NCBI GenBank assembly: GCA_037952775.1
Contig: JBANAY010000003.1
Location: 3,286,001 to 3,350,000 of the forward strand
Source of the DNA: Clonostachys chloroleuca
Taxonomy: Eukaryota; Ascomycota; Sordariomycetes; Hypocreales; Bionectriaceae
DNA length: 64,000 nucleotides
Direction: 5' to 3'
Below, piece after piece: positions 52,602 through 64,000 of this stretch; the stretch's first letter is position 1; each line of letters starts with the position of its first letter. The notes below the pieces were generated by a model. The model saw only the letters and a list, made by a program, of their open reading frames with translations. It had not been told where the DNA came from and searched no databases. The position numbers were made by a program, and so were the translations under genes.

Positions 52602-54510
52602 GGTGGCTCTGGGCTATCGGTTGGGGAGGATCGTAGACGTCACTGACCACGGGTAATCGCGCGTGCGGGAGGCTCCTAGGCTGCAATTGTAGAATGGGAG
52701 TGAATTGGCCAAGAGGAGGAGAGGGCAATGGATCGTCTACATTCAACCTTGACGAAAGTCCGGGTCGCAGCAGAATCGCGCGGGTAGGTGATGGGGTAGA
52801 GAAACGAATCTGTCCAGAAACCCAGTTCCAGAAAGTGGAAATTCCGCCAAGGACCCCCCCTGTGAGGCAGGAGGTATGTGCAGTATCTCGTGCTTACCTC
52901 CTCCCACTAAACGGTGGTGCGGTGCTGAGCTGGAGTCCGAACGGGGGGCGACTCCACCGCTGGCAATGGCCTGGCTCGGAACTCCTGCGCCAAGATGCTC
53001 GAAATACGGGAATATGGAATAACAATCATCGGTTTGTAATTGCCCTTAATTTCGTTCACTCGTCCTTCTGTCCCGGGCCTCCAGGGCCTTTCGATGGAGG
53101 TCCTCGTTTTCGCATTACCCAAAAGGAATCGAAGACAATTTTACTTTGCGCCTAGTTTACATAGTGCTACAGACGCCGTGCCTTGGCCCAAATAATTTGG
53201 TCGACCGCCGACGCGTTCCACGGAAGACGCGCTGGCGATCGTTCGATCCTGCTTTCGGCCTAGGCCAGGGAACAACTCCCTGGGCAATGTGCCGACCAGC
53301 CTGGCCAGCTTCCCCAGATTGTAGACCTGCCTCAACGGGCGGGCAAGACCAGAGCGGTCTCATAATTAAACGGTAGAGTTGTCCCAATTGAGCTATCTTA
53401 TCGGGAGGATTTAGAAGCGAATCCCCCCCCCGCCCCATTACATAGTTTTATGAGCTTCGAAACCTGTATCTCAGCCATGGCTACATCATAGCCACAATAC
53501 AGGTAAGAAAAGACGTAATGATGACCAGCCGACCCACGACTGTGGCGCGAAGGCCAATCCAGCGCACAACCCAAAAACAGGAAACAGGGACCAGCGATTG
53601 CTCCATCTTATCATGTGACTGGTCATGTGAATGCACCTCTTTCATGCATCTACCCTAGATATAGATGGGATATTCAGGGCGAAAGAAGGAAATAGCACAT
53701 AGGACGATATCATTTTTATAGCGACATGAATGAAATTCATTTCTTGTTTCTTGCGGTTCTGTTTGGTTGGTAGCATTCATATTCTGGTCCCATAATGTCG
53801 ATTTTACTGCTTAACACCGATATTCTCATGATACCACACAGCTTCACACCAAGTCTAGGACTTCCACCACCGTTTCAATAACCACACAAGCTGGATATTT
53901 GATACCACCCCAGTCAAAAAAACATCATGCATCTTCCCGAACACGAAGATTGAGCGATCCTAACGCCGAGAGGCGAGCCTCCACCTTAACAAGAAACAGC
54001 TGACGTGTTAAATGGTAAAGCAGGAAGGCAATCTATCAGGTAAGACAGGAAAAGCGAGAACGAGGGGTCAGAGTCTGAGCTGCACGGCAAAGAATACTGC
54101 CAGATGCCATTCATTTCTTGAAACAGTTACATTCCATTCCATCCAAACGATCGGATCGATGAGGTCCAGGCAACATAAGTTGGACCCCAAACATAAAAAT
54201 AAAACCTATCATGTCCAAATTATCATTGCTGTTTACGCCTCCCCAATGCGCCCCGTTGCTATAAAAATACGCGATAATCATACTGCCAAAGAGAGAGAAG
54301 AATACAAGCAGAAGACGAGTCCCCCCAGTATGGACCGGGAAAGCAGAGAGCAGCGACCACTGGGACCCCCTCGTATATTCGTAGAAGAACAAGATAATCT
54401 GCTTTTTGATACAAGTGATGGTGATACTAGCGGCTGTGTAGCACGGCCGTGAATAAAAGCAAGTTGGCATGTTTCTGTGACATGCGGATAATAGAAAGGT
54501 TGGGAATAAC
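52602..54510. other. Intergenic region with a tRNA-like decayed segment
   Basis: About 1.9 kb. It contains the PCT1 promoter and the 3' region of the leucine-rich-repeat gene. Near 53345-53400 the plus strand has GAGCGGTCTCATAAT, like a tRNA-Met anticodon arm, while the opposite strand has TAGCTCAATTGGGA, like a D-arm box A. The two do not form a cloverleaf on one strand, so this is at most a rearranged remnant. Confidence 0.45.
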
Positions 54511-57500
54511 TTAGTCGATGATAGCGCTTTCATCTGCGAGCTGAGTTCCAACCGTCGGCTTAGTGTCGCTTGTAGGTACCGTGATGTTGGCACGAGCCTT
54601 TCGTTGGGATTCGACAAAGCTGTCCCAGTGATCTGGATCGTGTTCTTGCATGCACTTGAAGACGATATCCCGATCTTCCTTGAACGCACGGATAACACCC
54701 TTCTGCTTGACCAGTTCGAGGAGCTCACCTCCAACATCATCAGCAATACCCGTGAGGAGTGTTACATGCTTCGGGTCATTTCCAATGTCATCAACTGTGC
54801 TCAGGACATCCATCTGTTCCTGCGTAAAGAGGCCAGATCGGAACCGGTGGCCGACACGCAGAACCTGCGCCTCCTCCTCTGCGAGTAATTTGGAGAGCAC
54901 AGAGTTTGATCGAGACAGAGGCCTTGGTGGCTGAATCTTTGACTCGTCTTCACCATCAGATATGGCACCCTTGTCTTCAGCCCCTGAAGGGGATGCTGAT
55001 AATACTTCCACATGACTCTTTGAGGATGCTAGCGGCTCTCCCAATGTCTCGAGTGGCTCTCTTGTGTCCGGATACTCATCCTCAAATCGCTTGATGATAC
55101 CCTGAAGAGTGTCGTCCAGGAAGACGAGTTTGCGCAAGTTCTGTTCATCACGTGGGTGGTATGCTCTTGCCCTGGTGAGGGCGGGCTGGAGGCGCATGCG
55201 GATCTTGCGGGCGCCAGCCAAAAGATGCTTCGACATGTCCTTGGCCTTTCTACCAGCCGCAAGCTTGGAGCCCTCTGTTTCGTCCTCTTCGAGTTCGCCA
55301 ATGAATTCTCCATACTGCCCGCTCGACGCATCGCCGCGGTTTTCGAGACAGCATGTAAGGGCTTTCACGAGGCCAGTGCCTCCAATGACATAATCATCAT
55401 CAGGGGCAGAGCCATCGTCGTCGACACTCTCATTTTCATCGAGCACGTCGTGTCCGACCAGATGGACAAGTACATCGGGGTACGCTGAGGATTTGGACTC
55501 TCCCCTTTCACGTTGTGTTTCGTTGAGCGCCATGCTTATGGCCGCGCCCACATCGTGATCGGGTATACGCTCCATGTTCCGGAGGCAGTAGGCCACAACT
55601 TGCTTGGCCATGGCCTTGACAATCTCGCCGGACTGTTCGCTTGGTACCTCAATGTCAACGCAGATGATGCTCTCCGAAACTCGACAGGCTGCTAATAATG
55701 ATGCATATAGGGCGCATGCCTCTTCTTGGGCCTCCTCAGTCCTGGCATCTGCCAGCGCCACCAATTCAGGGTTGTCGAGGAGATTGATATGTGCTAATTG
55801 ATGGACTTCGGGCAAAATTTCCACTAAGGCAATGGCTTGTTCAGAAGTCATGGCTACATCCTGGAGATGAATGCGTTTTAACGGTTTCATTTTGGGCAGA
55901 TACCTGTTTGGTGCTGTCAGCATTTTGATTTTCGATGGACAAATGTGAAATTTGTTACTTACCTTCTCAACAAACCCACAGCGCTGGGGGTTGATTGGAA
56001 AAGGTCCTGGTTATGCGATAAGTCGATAAACCGGAAACTTTCTAGTTTCGTCAAGGTAGGCATAATCTTGCAGAGCGACGAAGGGTTGAGGTTGCAGCCG
56101 GATAGGCTGAGAGCCCACAATGGGTCCGTTTCCTGAATCGGCGCTGTGATCTGTTCCATATGGTCCTTCAGATCATTCCCACTAAGATCCAAGCCTTCGC
56201 ATTTCCTGGCGGCGAGATAACGCGCGATGTGAGACACTCCTTGTTCGTCGATATGGTTATTAGCCAGACCGAGCCTTCGGACGCCGCACTGTACCAGACC
56301 ATCGATAATCACACCAAGTTGCTCCGTTGTTGGCTCTGTGCCTCCAAGATTGATGAGCTCAAGCGTAGATCCACCTAGCCTCTCACCTAATGACTTCGAT
56401 AAGACCTCAGAAATACCTTTGGGAATTTGATGCCCGTTGATGGCTTGCCCATTTTGCTGTGTAGATCCCTGCCGGGGTAGTGGGAGGTTGGAGACGTCTA
56501 GAAACTTCAATGACCGGCAAAGGTAGATGAATAGGCAGAGATGTTTCCACCCATCGGGGCCAATATTGTTGTCCTTCAAAACCAGGCGCTCGACGACGCC
56601 ACCCTGTTCCTGCAAGTCTTGTTTTTGCTTTCGCCGCCTATAATCAGGAACCTTCGCAGCGAGAAGACCGGCCAAAATTGCCCTCAGGCCCTCATCCCCG
56701 AGGTTGCAGTTCTCCAAAATAACCTCACGTACTGGCACAACTGCAAAATAATCCCCAAGCGTGATGAGATCTTCCAACTGCATAGTGTAGCCGGTTAGAT
56801 CTAGCTTGTTCACGACGCCCAGATGTGCGGAGGGAGTGGCGTTGATGAGCTGCTCAGTTATCTTCTTTAGAATGGGTGTTTCGCGTAGCTGGCAACATCT
56901 ACGGTATATCCTGACCGGATTAGTTGTCGGTATTGATGTTGTTTTAACTACACCGTTGAGTGTGCTGCCGGGCTCGGTAGACGAATCGCTGCTGTCATAG
57001 CGAATCTCCATGGGAATGGTTCCATTGGCTTCGGCGAGTTTGCGCTTCTTTTCTTTCCTAGCTTTGCGCTCTTCCTCGCTCTTCTTTTTCTTTTCCTTCT
57101 TTCGGGTAGTCTCCTTTTCAGGCTCCGGTTTCGCGGCGTCCGGTATAGGAGTGGACTCGTCGATGATGTCTAAGTCTGGTTTGGCGCTGTCTGAGGGTTT
57201 GTTACCATTGCTGGCCACGCTCTCGGCTGGCGTGGGGACTTTTCCGTTGGCATCCTTTGCTTCCTCTACAGCCTTGGGGTTTTTCAGGGCCTCTCCTTCA
57301 CCCGCCTCCGTCATCTTCTTCTTCTGCGCAGTAGCCACGGGAGCCTTAGCCTGTGTCTCTCCGTCGGAGTACTTAGGCATGGGTGCAATCTCAACATCCA
57401 CGCAGAAAGAAACCCTCCGTAACTTGGCACCATTCAGCTCTGAAAAGGGACATCTCTCGCGGCGATGGTCCACGTTCAACACTCTGCGTTCGACAAGACC

Positions 57501-58207
57501 GTGCCCTAGTTTAGCTCCTGGGCCGAGAGATCCGCCAGATGAGGACGACAGCCTCCGGAATACACCCAAGAAGCCAGCTTGGCTGTTCTTCGGCGGAGCG
57601 GGAGTGTATGGCCCATTTCCTTCTGACCTGGCGGCTGGTGGAAGTACCGGATTCCTTGATCCACCGGTTGGAGGAACTCTCGAGTGGGTGACAGGTGGCG
57701 GTGGTGGTTGTGCTATTGAATCGTCCTCCTTCTCCGGAATCGGGGCATTCGTACTGGCCGCGGCGGTGTTCCCAGCCTGAGCAGAGGACCCGGAGAACTT
57801 GGCAGAGATGTTGGAGAACCAAGAGTTCCGCCGGTGAGGCGGCCCAGTTGGGCCATTGCTCTTATCTACCGAGCCCGAACGAGTCTTCCTCCTTGCATTT
57901 CCCGCGCCGTTTGGTGACGGCGACGTGCCCAATGAGCCATTGGCCTTGGGATCAGCCGATGCCGGCGAATTCGAGGGGTTCGTCGCTGGTGTTCGGGGGA
58001 TCTGTTGGGGCAGTGGAGAATCGCTGGCGGATGGGGTTTTCTTAAGAGTTTTGTCTATGGTAATTCAAGAGATTGATTAGCAATGCATGGCCAGCCACAC
58101 AGGCGAGGATGAAGCGAAGGCGCCCGTTCTAATGCGACAAGATAGAACATACCCTTGGGGGAGGCCTGTGTCATCCAACTGACATCAACTCCGTGGACCT
58201 GCTCCAT
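54511..58207 (-). CDS. Large leucine-rich-repeat protein, Mhp1-type cell-wall/cytoskeleton family
   Basis: Three exons on the minus strand (58153-58207, 55963-58054, 54511-55903) encode 1,179 aa. The N-terminal 200 residues are basic and Ser/Pro-rich with a conserved segment (NSWFSNISAKFSG, FLGVFRRLSSSSGGSLGPG, RRVSFCVDVEIAPMPKYSDGE). A long Lys/Glu-rich charged stretch follows at about 290-350. The centre is a ribonuclease-inhibitor-type leucine-rich-repeat array at about 400-730, with clear units such as VNKLDLTGYTM, REVILENCNLGDEGL, ERLVLKDNNIGPDGW, RRLGLANNHIDEQG and EGLDLSGNDL. The C-terminal 300 residues are acidic. The closest description I know is the fungal family annotated as cell wall biogenesis protein Mhp1. 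That name rests on recall and I leave the symbol empty. No signal peptide or membrane segment is present, so the protein is probably cytosolic. Confidence 0.88.
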
Positions 58208-60314
58208 AATGCCAACCAGGCTCTATCGGATGCCCCAGCTACAGGATAAAGATGCGGATAAGGGTGATGGTGGAAGCCGAAAAGGAGGAGAGTTGAGGTC
58301 GGGACTAGACTGAGGCCCCAGAGGGCAAGCTCAGACTGCTCTTTTCTTTTTAAGCCTCGATATTCTGGCGGTTGCGAGAGGATCAAAGATGTCTCAAGGT
58401 CTAGCCAACCCAGCGCCAAGGACAAAAGTGGACGGGGCCTTCCTTAAGGTAATTATTTATCTAGGTTACCAGCCAACTACAGCACATCCTGGCCTGGATC
58501 CTTGGCGGGGTAGGGCAGCCTGGACCACCAAAGACATCATTGTAGCGCGACTGGTGGCGCCCACCTTGAGTACCCGTGGCCAATGGCCGCGATCCAAATG
58601 ATGACAAAGTCTGGGGTTGAGCGAACTGGTCCTGGCATGGACGGCGGCGGTACATTACGCCGCATCTTGGTCAGCTAAGCACCAGCAAACGAGACATGCT
58701 TGCTGGTCAGCTAGTGCCATCGTCAGCCGCAGCACTTCGCTTGTCGACGGGCTCGCCGTGCAGCTGCCCGCGAACTGGCCCTCAGACGCAGGAGACGCCG
58801 TCCTGGAGAGTTTGCATGTATGGAGTCCAGGGTGCTAGTATTGGTAGTAGCTTAGCAGGTAGTCTAAAAGTCGTGTGACTTGGAGAGCTGGTTCCATCCA
58901 ATGCTACTCCACTGCCCTGCTGATAACGGGTACTGCGGGTAGCAGCATCGGTACTTGCCAGCACCTCGATTCAATATATCCCGCTACCGCGGAAGGCACC
59001 ACCCTGGTAGTGACACATTGACGGATGTACTCAGCTATCAACCATCGCCTCCCAGCATCCAGCTCCAGGCCGTTCCGGTTACGTAGTTTGCCCACAAGAT
59101 GAGGAATCGCGGCGCACATCATCGCCAAGCGCAGTCGCCTCTCCCACCTTTCCACACCCATCCAGCGTCATTTTACTGCTTAGAAATCCTTCTAAAGCCC
59201 CTTTTGGAAGGCTGTCTGCCCTATCCGCAACCTTGCTCATTCTTAATACGGCGTCTATTTGTTCGCCTCGCCTGAGAGTCACCGATCAGATTGATCATAT
59301 ATTATGTCCACATGAACCAAACCCACGGTCCGAGGTTACTGAGAACAACCCAACGAGCGCTAGTAGATCAGCAGCATGTACACCGACATATTTTGAAGAG
59401 TGCCAACCCCCATTGTTTCTGTTGCTATCGTCGGCCTCGGCGGATGTCTGCCAACCTCTTTAGTCCCAGTTTCCGACATCTCCACTCAAGAGGTAGAGGC
59501 ATTTTCCTCTGAAATTTGACGTTCTCATGACAAATTTATTGTCCAATTCCTACTCAGGCGGAACAGAGCGAGATCGGGATCTTTAACATTTGATCTGTGG
59601 CAAATGATACTCTTACCGCTCCGAGCCGCTCCATGCGGAATCAGGAGGTCAATAACCCCCCTACCAGGCTTACCTTCAATTATCTTTATCCGACCCAGAC
59701 CAGTTGACTTATCAATGACATAGCAACATAGGTAGGTTATTCCCTGCTCGCCATTGTCACGCCGTTTACAATCCCACCCGGCCGGTTATGACGCGAGGCG
59801 CGAACAGGCCATGCTTCGGGGATGTATCGGTATACTAGCCAACTCGGAAAATTACAAGCAGGCATGTTCCGGAAATCATCTACAACGGTTCCCTGTGACA
59901 GCAGAAGACCGAATAATCGCTAATAATAGAATCGGCAATTGTGTGGAGGTACCAGCACCCCCGAGGGTAATTGACATACGGAATGCCACACTCTTTCCGA
60001 AGAAATTTACATAATAACCTGCGTTACACAAACTGGGGTTTGATGCAGCAAGTCCACACATATCAATTATCCAAGTGGAACATGAAAAGGAAGCACCCAT
60101 TGGAACGAGTCTACGTCTACCCTCTCACAAGAATGATAACAGGATGCGCAATTGTGAGATGGTGTATTTACGGAACACAAATTTAACCAATCAAATTAGA
60201 CGCGAGGCGTGATATCTTTTGTATTCATCTGAACATGATAACGGACCTGGCCCTCGAAACTCCAAACCCAAAGCCACGAAAGATGCAATTTTATTTTTAG
60301 ACAGAAACAGCAGC
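58208..60314. other. Intergenic region
   Basis: About 2.1 kb between the leucine-rich-repeat gene's promoter and the 3' side of ribosomal L5. No gene is supported, and only short, non-conserved frames are present. Confidence 0.55.
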
Positions 60315-61449
60315 TTATTCCTCGGCCAGGAGCTCTGCGATTCTGGCCTTGACGCGCTCCTCCTTCTCGGCCTTGGTGGAGCGGGGAGTGCGGTACTTGA
60401 GGGAGATGGCCTTCCACTCCTCCTTGGTCTTCTTGGGGCCCTCGCCCTCGACCTTCTTGTAGGGGTCCTCACGGATGGCGGCGTGGGCCTCGGTGTAGAG
60501 CTCCTCGAGTCCCTCAGCCTCGACATCGTCGTCGATGTACTGCTGGAACTGGCTCTGGTAGCGCTCCTCATCATCATCGGCCAGAGTCTCCATGTACTCA
60601 GCGACGTGGCCACCGAAGATGTAGTTGCGGAGGGTGTCGGCATCGAGCTCCTTGGTCTCCATGTCGTAGCCGGGGAATCGCTTCTCGGAGTGGGGGATCA
60701 GAAGACCACCGTCGGAAGCACCCTTCATGGCACCGAAGACACGGGCACCAGTGGAGGTACGGGCAAGGCCAATGTCGAGGAAGGCCTTGAAGGGGCGGCG
60801 CTCACCGTCGTCGGTCTCGGCGGCCTCGGTGAGGGTGAACTCACCATCAGGCTCCTCAACACCGGCGAAGTCCTCATCGAGACCGAGCTTCTTCAGGACA
60901 CGGCGGGCGAGGAGGAGACCGGTGGCGTAGGCGGCAGCCCAGTTGGTCAGACCGTGCTTGATGCCGTAGGCCTTGAGCTCGTGGGCGTAGGCAGCGGCGA
61001 AGACCTTGTCACCAGAGATCTCGGAAGAGACGATCTGGGTGATGATGTCCTTGTTGGTGAAGCGGACGACCATGCGGTACTTGGGAGCATTGTACTTGTT
61101 CTTGGCCTGGGTGATGAGGCGCTTGCGGGCGTAGTAGTCGGTCTTTCCCTGCTGTCTGCGCTTGTACTTGGTCTGGTAGCGACTGTAACGAGATTACAAT
61201 TAGCGACCGTATGGTTTTCTCGAGAAGACCATGAATGACTTACCTGTAGTACGCGCTGTTCTTAACCAACTTATGGAAAGGCTATAAAACATCCTCGAGT
61301 CAGCAATTTGCGCTTCAGATTTGCTCGTCCTCCTTCCGAAGCAACTTGCGATGACTCTAAACCCCGAGCAAAGACAACAGATGGCATTTCTGCCGGTACA
61401 ATTGAGAGAGAAACATGAGAATCTCCTCAAGATAGGCCTAACTTACCAT
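60315..61449 (-). CDS. RPL5: 60S ribosomal protein L5 (uL18)
   Basis: Three exons on the minus strand (61447-61449, 61244-61281, 60315-61182) encode 302 aa, the usual length. uL18 binds 5S rRNA and enters the large subunit in the 5S RNP with uL5. Diagnostic segments: [22 protein letters not shown] at the start, [61 protein letters not shown], and the basic C-terminus with LLAEE. The first coding exon is nothing but the start codon ATG, followed directly by GTAAGT; intron 1 is 162 nt. The isolated ATG is supported by phase and by the conserved FHKLVKN that follows the next acceptor. Expect very strong, constitutive expression. It is head to head with the HAD hydrolase gene. Confidence 0.97.
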
Positions 61450-62161
61450 TGTGGCGGTATTGACCAACGACGGCTAACTCTTGATGATGAGTGCTGGTTG
61501 TTGAAAGACGGATCAAACAGCGAGTGTAAATTTTGGTGGGGGAAATTTCAAGCCCTAAGATTCACATTTCGTGGTTGGCCCCACATTTCGAGAAACTTGT
61601 CAAAACGTCTGCAGAAGGGTCGGGGACGAATCACATGACCTGGGCAAATAACCCCACATATATGCTACAGGGTAACCAAATGCTCTAGATGGTTTAGGCT
61701 GGGTGGATTGATTCTGACTGCTTAAATGGATAATCTCAAGCCAACTTGTTCCTTTTGGGCGTTTAACACAAGTGCCAGTATCGATTTCCACGTTGGGAAG
61801 AATCTTGACGGGAGCATGCCGCTGTTAGATCAATGCCTAGAGAGGCGAGCGGCGTGACATATTGAGATTCATCATTTTCATCATTGAGGCACCCTTCTCC
61901 AATTCCAAAGAGGTACTAGTTTGGTACACGGGCCAGGTTCCAAGCATCGCCAGTGTGCCTCCGTGCCCGTGCCGAGGTACTTCGGATAAGAAGCACCTTG
62001 AGATAGATGTTGCCTTAGAGACGCCCTCACGGTTTGACCAGCGCAATGTAATCAAATCAAGGAGAATTCACTCAGCGTAACATCATAATCACTCGTAATC
62101 CTTACTGTCAGCCACTTGAGCAATTCGCCAGCTTCTTATCCCCGTCAACGCCCACCCGAAC
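61450..62161. promoter_or_regulatory. Divergent promoter between RPL5 and the HAD hydrolase gene
   Basis: A 712-bp head-to-head spacer. It must include the promoter of the strongly expressed ribosomal gene. No coding sequence is supported. Confidence 0.65.
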
Positions 62162-63083
62162 ATGTCACCCCCAAATCAACCCAAGGTCCTCTTGTTTGAC
62201 ATTGGGGGCGTTTGTGTAAGTAATCCAATACTCTCTCAAAAACAGAAGTCAACACACAAGTTATATCGCCTCTATCTCAGGCTTCTCGTCATTCTAACGC
62301 CCAATCCAGGTAAAATCTCCATTCCAGGTCATCCTCAACTATGAAGTCAGCCTAGGCATACCTCCCGGATGGGTGAACTACTCCATCTCCAGAACCGCCC
62401 CTCACGGTTCATGGCACAAGGTCGAGCGAGGTGAGATGACAATCGACAAGGACTTCTACAAGGCATTCAACCAAGACCTGCACGACACGGCCAGGTGGCA
62501 GGACTTCTACCACAGAGAGCAGGCCAAGAACCCAAAACTGCCAAAGGAGGTACCCGAACTCCCGGACGTGGACGGCGAGTGGCTCTTCGAGACGATGATG
62601 TCGTCGTCCAACTTTCCCGATCCGTGGATGTTCCCCGCCCTGCAGAGACTTAAGGCAAGCGGGAGGTACATCCTGGCCGCCCTGAGCAACACGGTCGTCT
62701 TCCCGCCGGGACACGCCCTCCACCGCGAGGACTACTTCGACGACCCCGTGCGAAGCATCTTCGACGTGTTCGTCTCCTCGGCCCACGTCGGCCTACGGAA
62801 GCCCGATCCTGCCATCTACCAGCTTGCGCTGGAGCTGGTCAACAAGAACGCTCAGAGTCGGGGCTTGCCCGACGTAGCGCCGTCGGATGTGGTGTTCTTG
62901 GACGATATTGGTGAAAATCTAAAGCAGGCGAAGAACCAGGGCTTCCGGACCATCAAGGTACATCTGGGCAAAGCCTATGAAGCCGTGGATGAACTGGAGA
63001 AGATTACGGGCCTGCAATTAGCAGGAAACCATCCCAAGGTTCCCAGTAGTAGGGATACGGTTGAAGTGAAGGCGAAGATCTAA
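62162..63083 (+). CDS. HAD-superfamily hydrolase (subfamily IA-like)
   Basis: Two exons (62162-62215 and 62328-63083) encode 269 aa. The four HAD motifs are visible. Motif I is LLFDIGGVC with the nucleophile Asp13; motif II is ILAALSNTV; motif III is the lysine in LRKPDP; motif IV is VFLDDIGEN. The cap insertion lies between motifs I and II and is helical, resembling the N-terminal domain of soluble epoxide hydrolase and ACAD10-like proteins. Motif I has glycine rather than aspartate at the second acid position (DIGG). Some family phosphatases share that feature, and it leaves reaction and substrate open. There is no targeting signal, so the protein is probably cytosolic. The junction is in phase: GVC joins VILNYEVSLG. 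It is divergent from RPL5. Confidence 0.9.
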
Positions 63084-63931
63084 GAGCGGACACAATGATT
63101 TCAAAGATTGAGTTTCTGTTTGCATCTGAAATAAATGACATTGGTGCCGAGCTGGTGCCCTAAGATAAGTATATTCTCTTCAGCGGTGGGAACAGACTTC
63201 ACAAATACTCGATTATGGCATGTTTTCTTCATGGGTATCGGTCAATAATAGATGTTCATTTGGTAATAAGGCTTGTTTCGCAATGCTGAGAACACACTGC
63301 TCCTTTCTCCAGACCCCTCTTCCACGTGAGACGCAAACTGGTCCGGATCACTAGAGTATTTTCACAACCACAATATACCTGTCCCACTGAATGTTTGGGG
63401 AACTGAAGCCCTCACTCCCAAATTTCCGCCCAGGCCATGACCGTCATTGATAAGGCATCTCGTATCCCCGATGGAGCTTCCATTTCCCTACTCGACTAGC
63501 CCCAGAAGATGAGCAGGGCTGGCAGCTCTGAGGTCATCCCAACTTGTGCTCAAGCTGCCGCGAGCGAAGTCAAGCTCGACACCAAACCCTTGAAAAAAAA
63601 ATGTTCTTCAAGTCACATTTGTACACGAACCGGCCCTTTTTTCCCATTCATGCCAAAATGTACACACCGACTGTCACCTGGTAAACCAGAGAAACAGTCT
63701 CAAATACCCATAAACGCCTAGCTAGCAAGAACCCACGGGTATAGATAAAAAACACACATTGATGAGTAACACACGTTATTTTCTTCATATGGAAACAGCA
63801 GTTCCAATAGAATATTTCTAATTCCAATCGTTTAATTGGGGCCAAGGCGCTGCGTAATTGGGCCTTGGCCTAGACAGCATATGTATCGAATGCGAGCATT
63901 CGAATTTCCGGGACATCAATATTGACATCAG
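63084..63931. other. Convergent intergenic region
   Basis: About 850 bp between the HAD hydrolase (plus) and the presumed minus-strand gene at the edge. It probably contains both 3' untranslated regions. Nothing else is supported. Confidence 0.5.
63130..63135 (+). terminator. AATAAA polyadenylation-type signal after the HAD hydrolase
   Basis: An exact AATAAA hexamer 46 nt beyond the stop codon, at the place expected for a 3'-end processing signal. Confidence 0.4.
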
Positions 63932-64000
63932 TCATCATCAATCTCAATGATGTTCGCCGGTGCTGTGGCTTTGTTCTGATTAATCCTTTCGCCGACAGAA
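63932..64000 (-). CDS. Possible 3' end of a gene running off the right edge
   Basis: On the minus strand 22 codons read SVGERINQNKATAPANIIE and end IDDD followed by TGA. A hydrophobic triplet then an acidic tail (IIEIDDD) at the very C-terminus is typical of nuclear proteins and fits a SUMO-interacting motif. The stretch is too short to identify a family, and the call depends on the sequence beyond the window. Confidence 0.4.

Noticed and set aside
53330..53410. tRNA-Met-like anticodon arm and D-arm-like box
   Set aside because: The two motifs lie on opposite strands and no acceptor or T stem forms; at best a rearranged remnant.
60219..61238. A 339-codon open frame on the plus strand opposite RPL5
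   Set aside because: It mirrors the strongly biased codons of RPL5; the minus strand gives an exact ribosomal protein, so this is a shadow.

Overview
The window looks like nuclear DNA of a filamentous ascomycete (Pezizomycotina), most probably a Sordariomycete and perhaps Hypocreales. The signs are short introns with GTRAGT-type donors and CAG/TAG acceptors, GC-rich coding exons, kilobase-scale gene-poor spacers, and proteins such as a 20-kDa complex I subunit, a Hrp1-type hnRNP, a DUF6536-like membrane protein and a PSD2-type decarboxylase with C2 domains. The order-level placement is inference. I saw no prokaryotic signature, no CRISPR array and no intact transposon.

Layout, left to right: the 5' three-quarters of an ISWI chromatin remodeller (minus, cut by the left edge); a small stress-family-like protein (4.2 kb); a Pab2/PABPN1-like RNA-binding protein (6.5 kb); a Rsp5/NEDD4-type HECT ubiquitin ligase (9.4-12.2 kb); the complex I PSST subunit (13.0-13.8 kb, minus, with a frameshift in a G run); a Gyp1-type Rab GAP (15-17.2 kb, minus), head to head with a Hrp1-type hnRNP (17.8-20.9 kb) that has a 1.27-kb intron; a polytopic membrane protein (23.1-25.4 kb); a possible 76-aa protein (27.3 kb); a zinc-finger-like protein (29.1-30.8 kb); a PSD2-type phosphatidylserine decarboxylase (31.1-35.0 kb, minus); an AT-rich accessory patch (37.6-40.0 kb) carrying a decayed fungal gene; a C2H2 plus fungal-specific transcription factor (41.5-44.7 kb, minus); a gene-poor 6.4-kb stretch; choline-phosphate cytidylyltransferase (51.1-52.6 kb, minus); a large leucine-rich-repeat protein of the Mhp1 type (54.5-58.2 kb, minus); ribosomal protein L5/uL18 (60.3-61.4 kb, minus), head to head with a HAD-family hydrolase (62.2-63.1 kb); and the extreme 3' end of another minus-strand gene at the right edge.

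Most genes are independent housekeeping loci, not a functional cluster. Two loose themes are RNA binding (Pab2, Hrp1) and phospholipid synthesis (PSD2 and PCT1 feed phosphatidylethanolamine and phosphatidylcholine), but the spacing does not suggest co-regulation. Exon boundaries were worked out by hand from splice signals, reading phase and family conservation; all resolved gene models sum to whole codons except the frameshifted complex I gene.

I found no convincing new multi-gene system. The best leads are single-locus: the frameshifted complex I gene, the decayed gene with offsetting frameshifts, the long Hrp1 intron, and several functionally critical codons split by introns.
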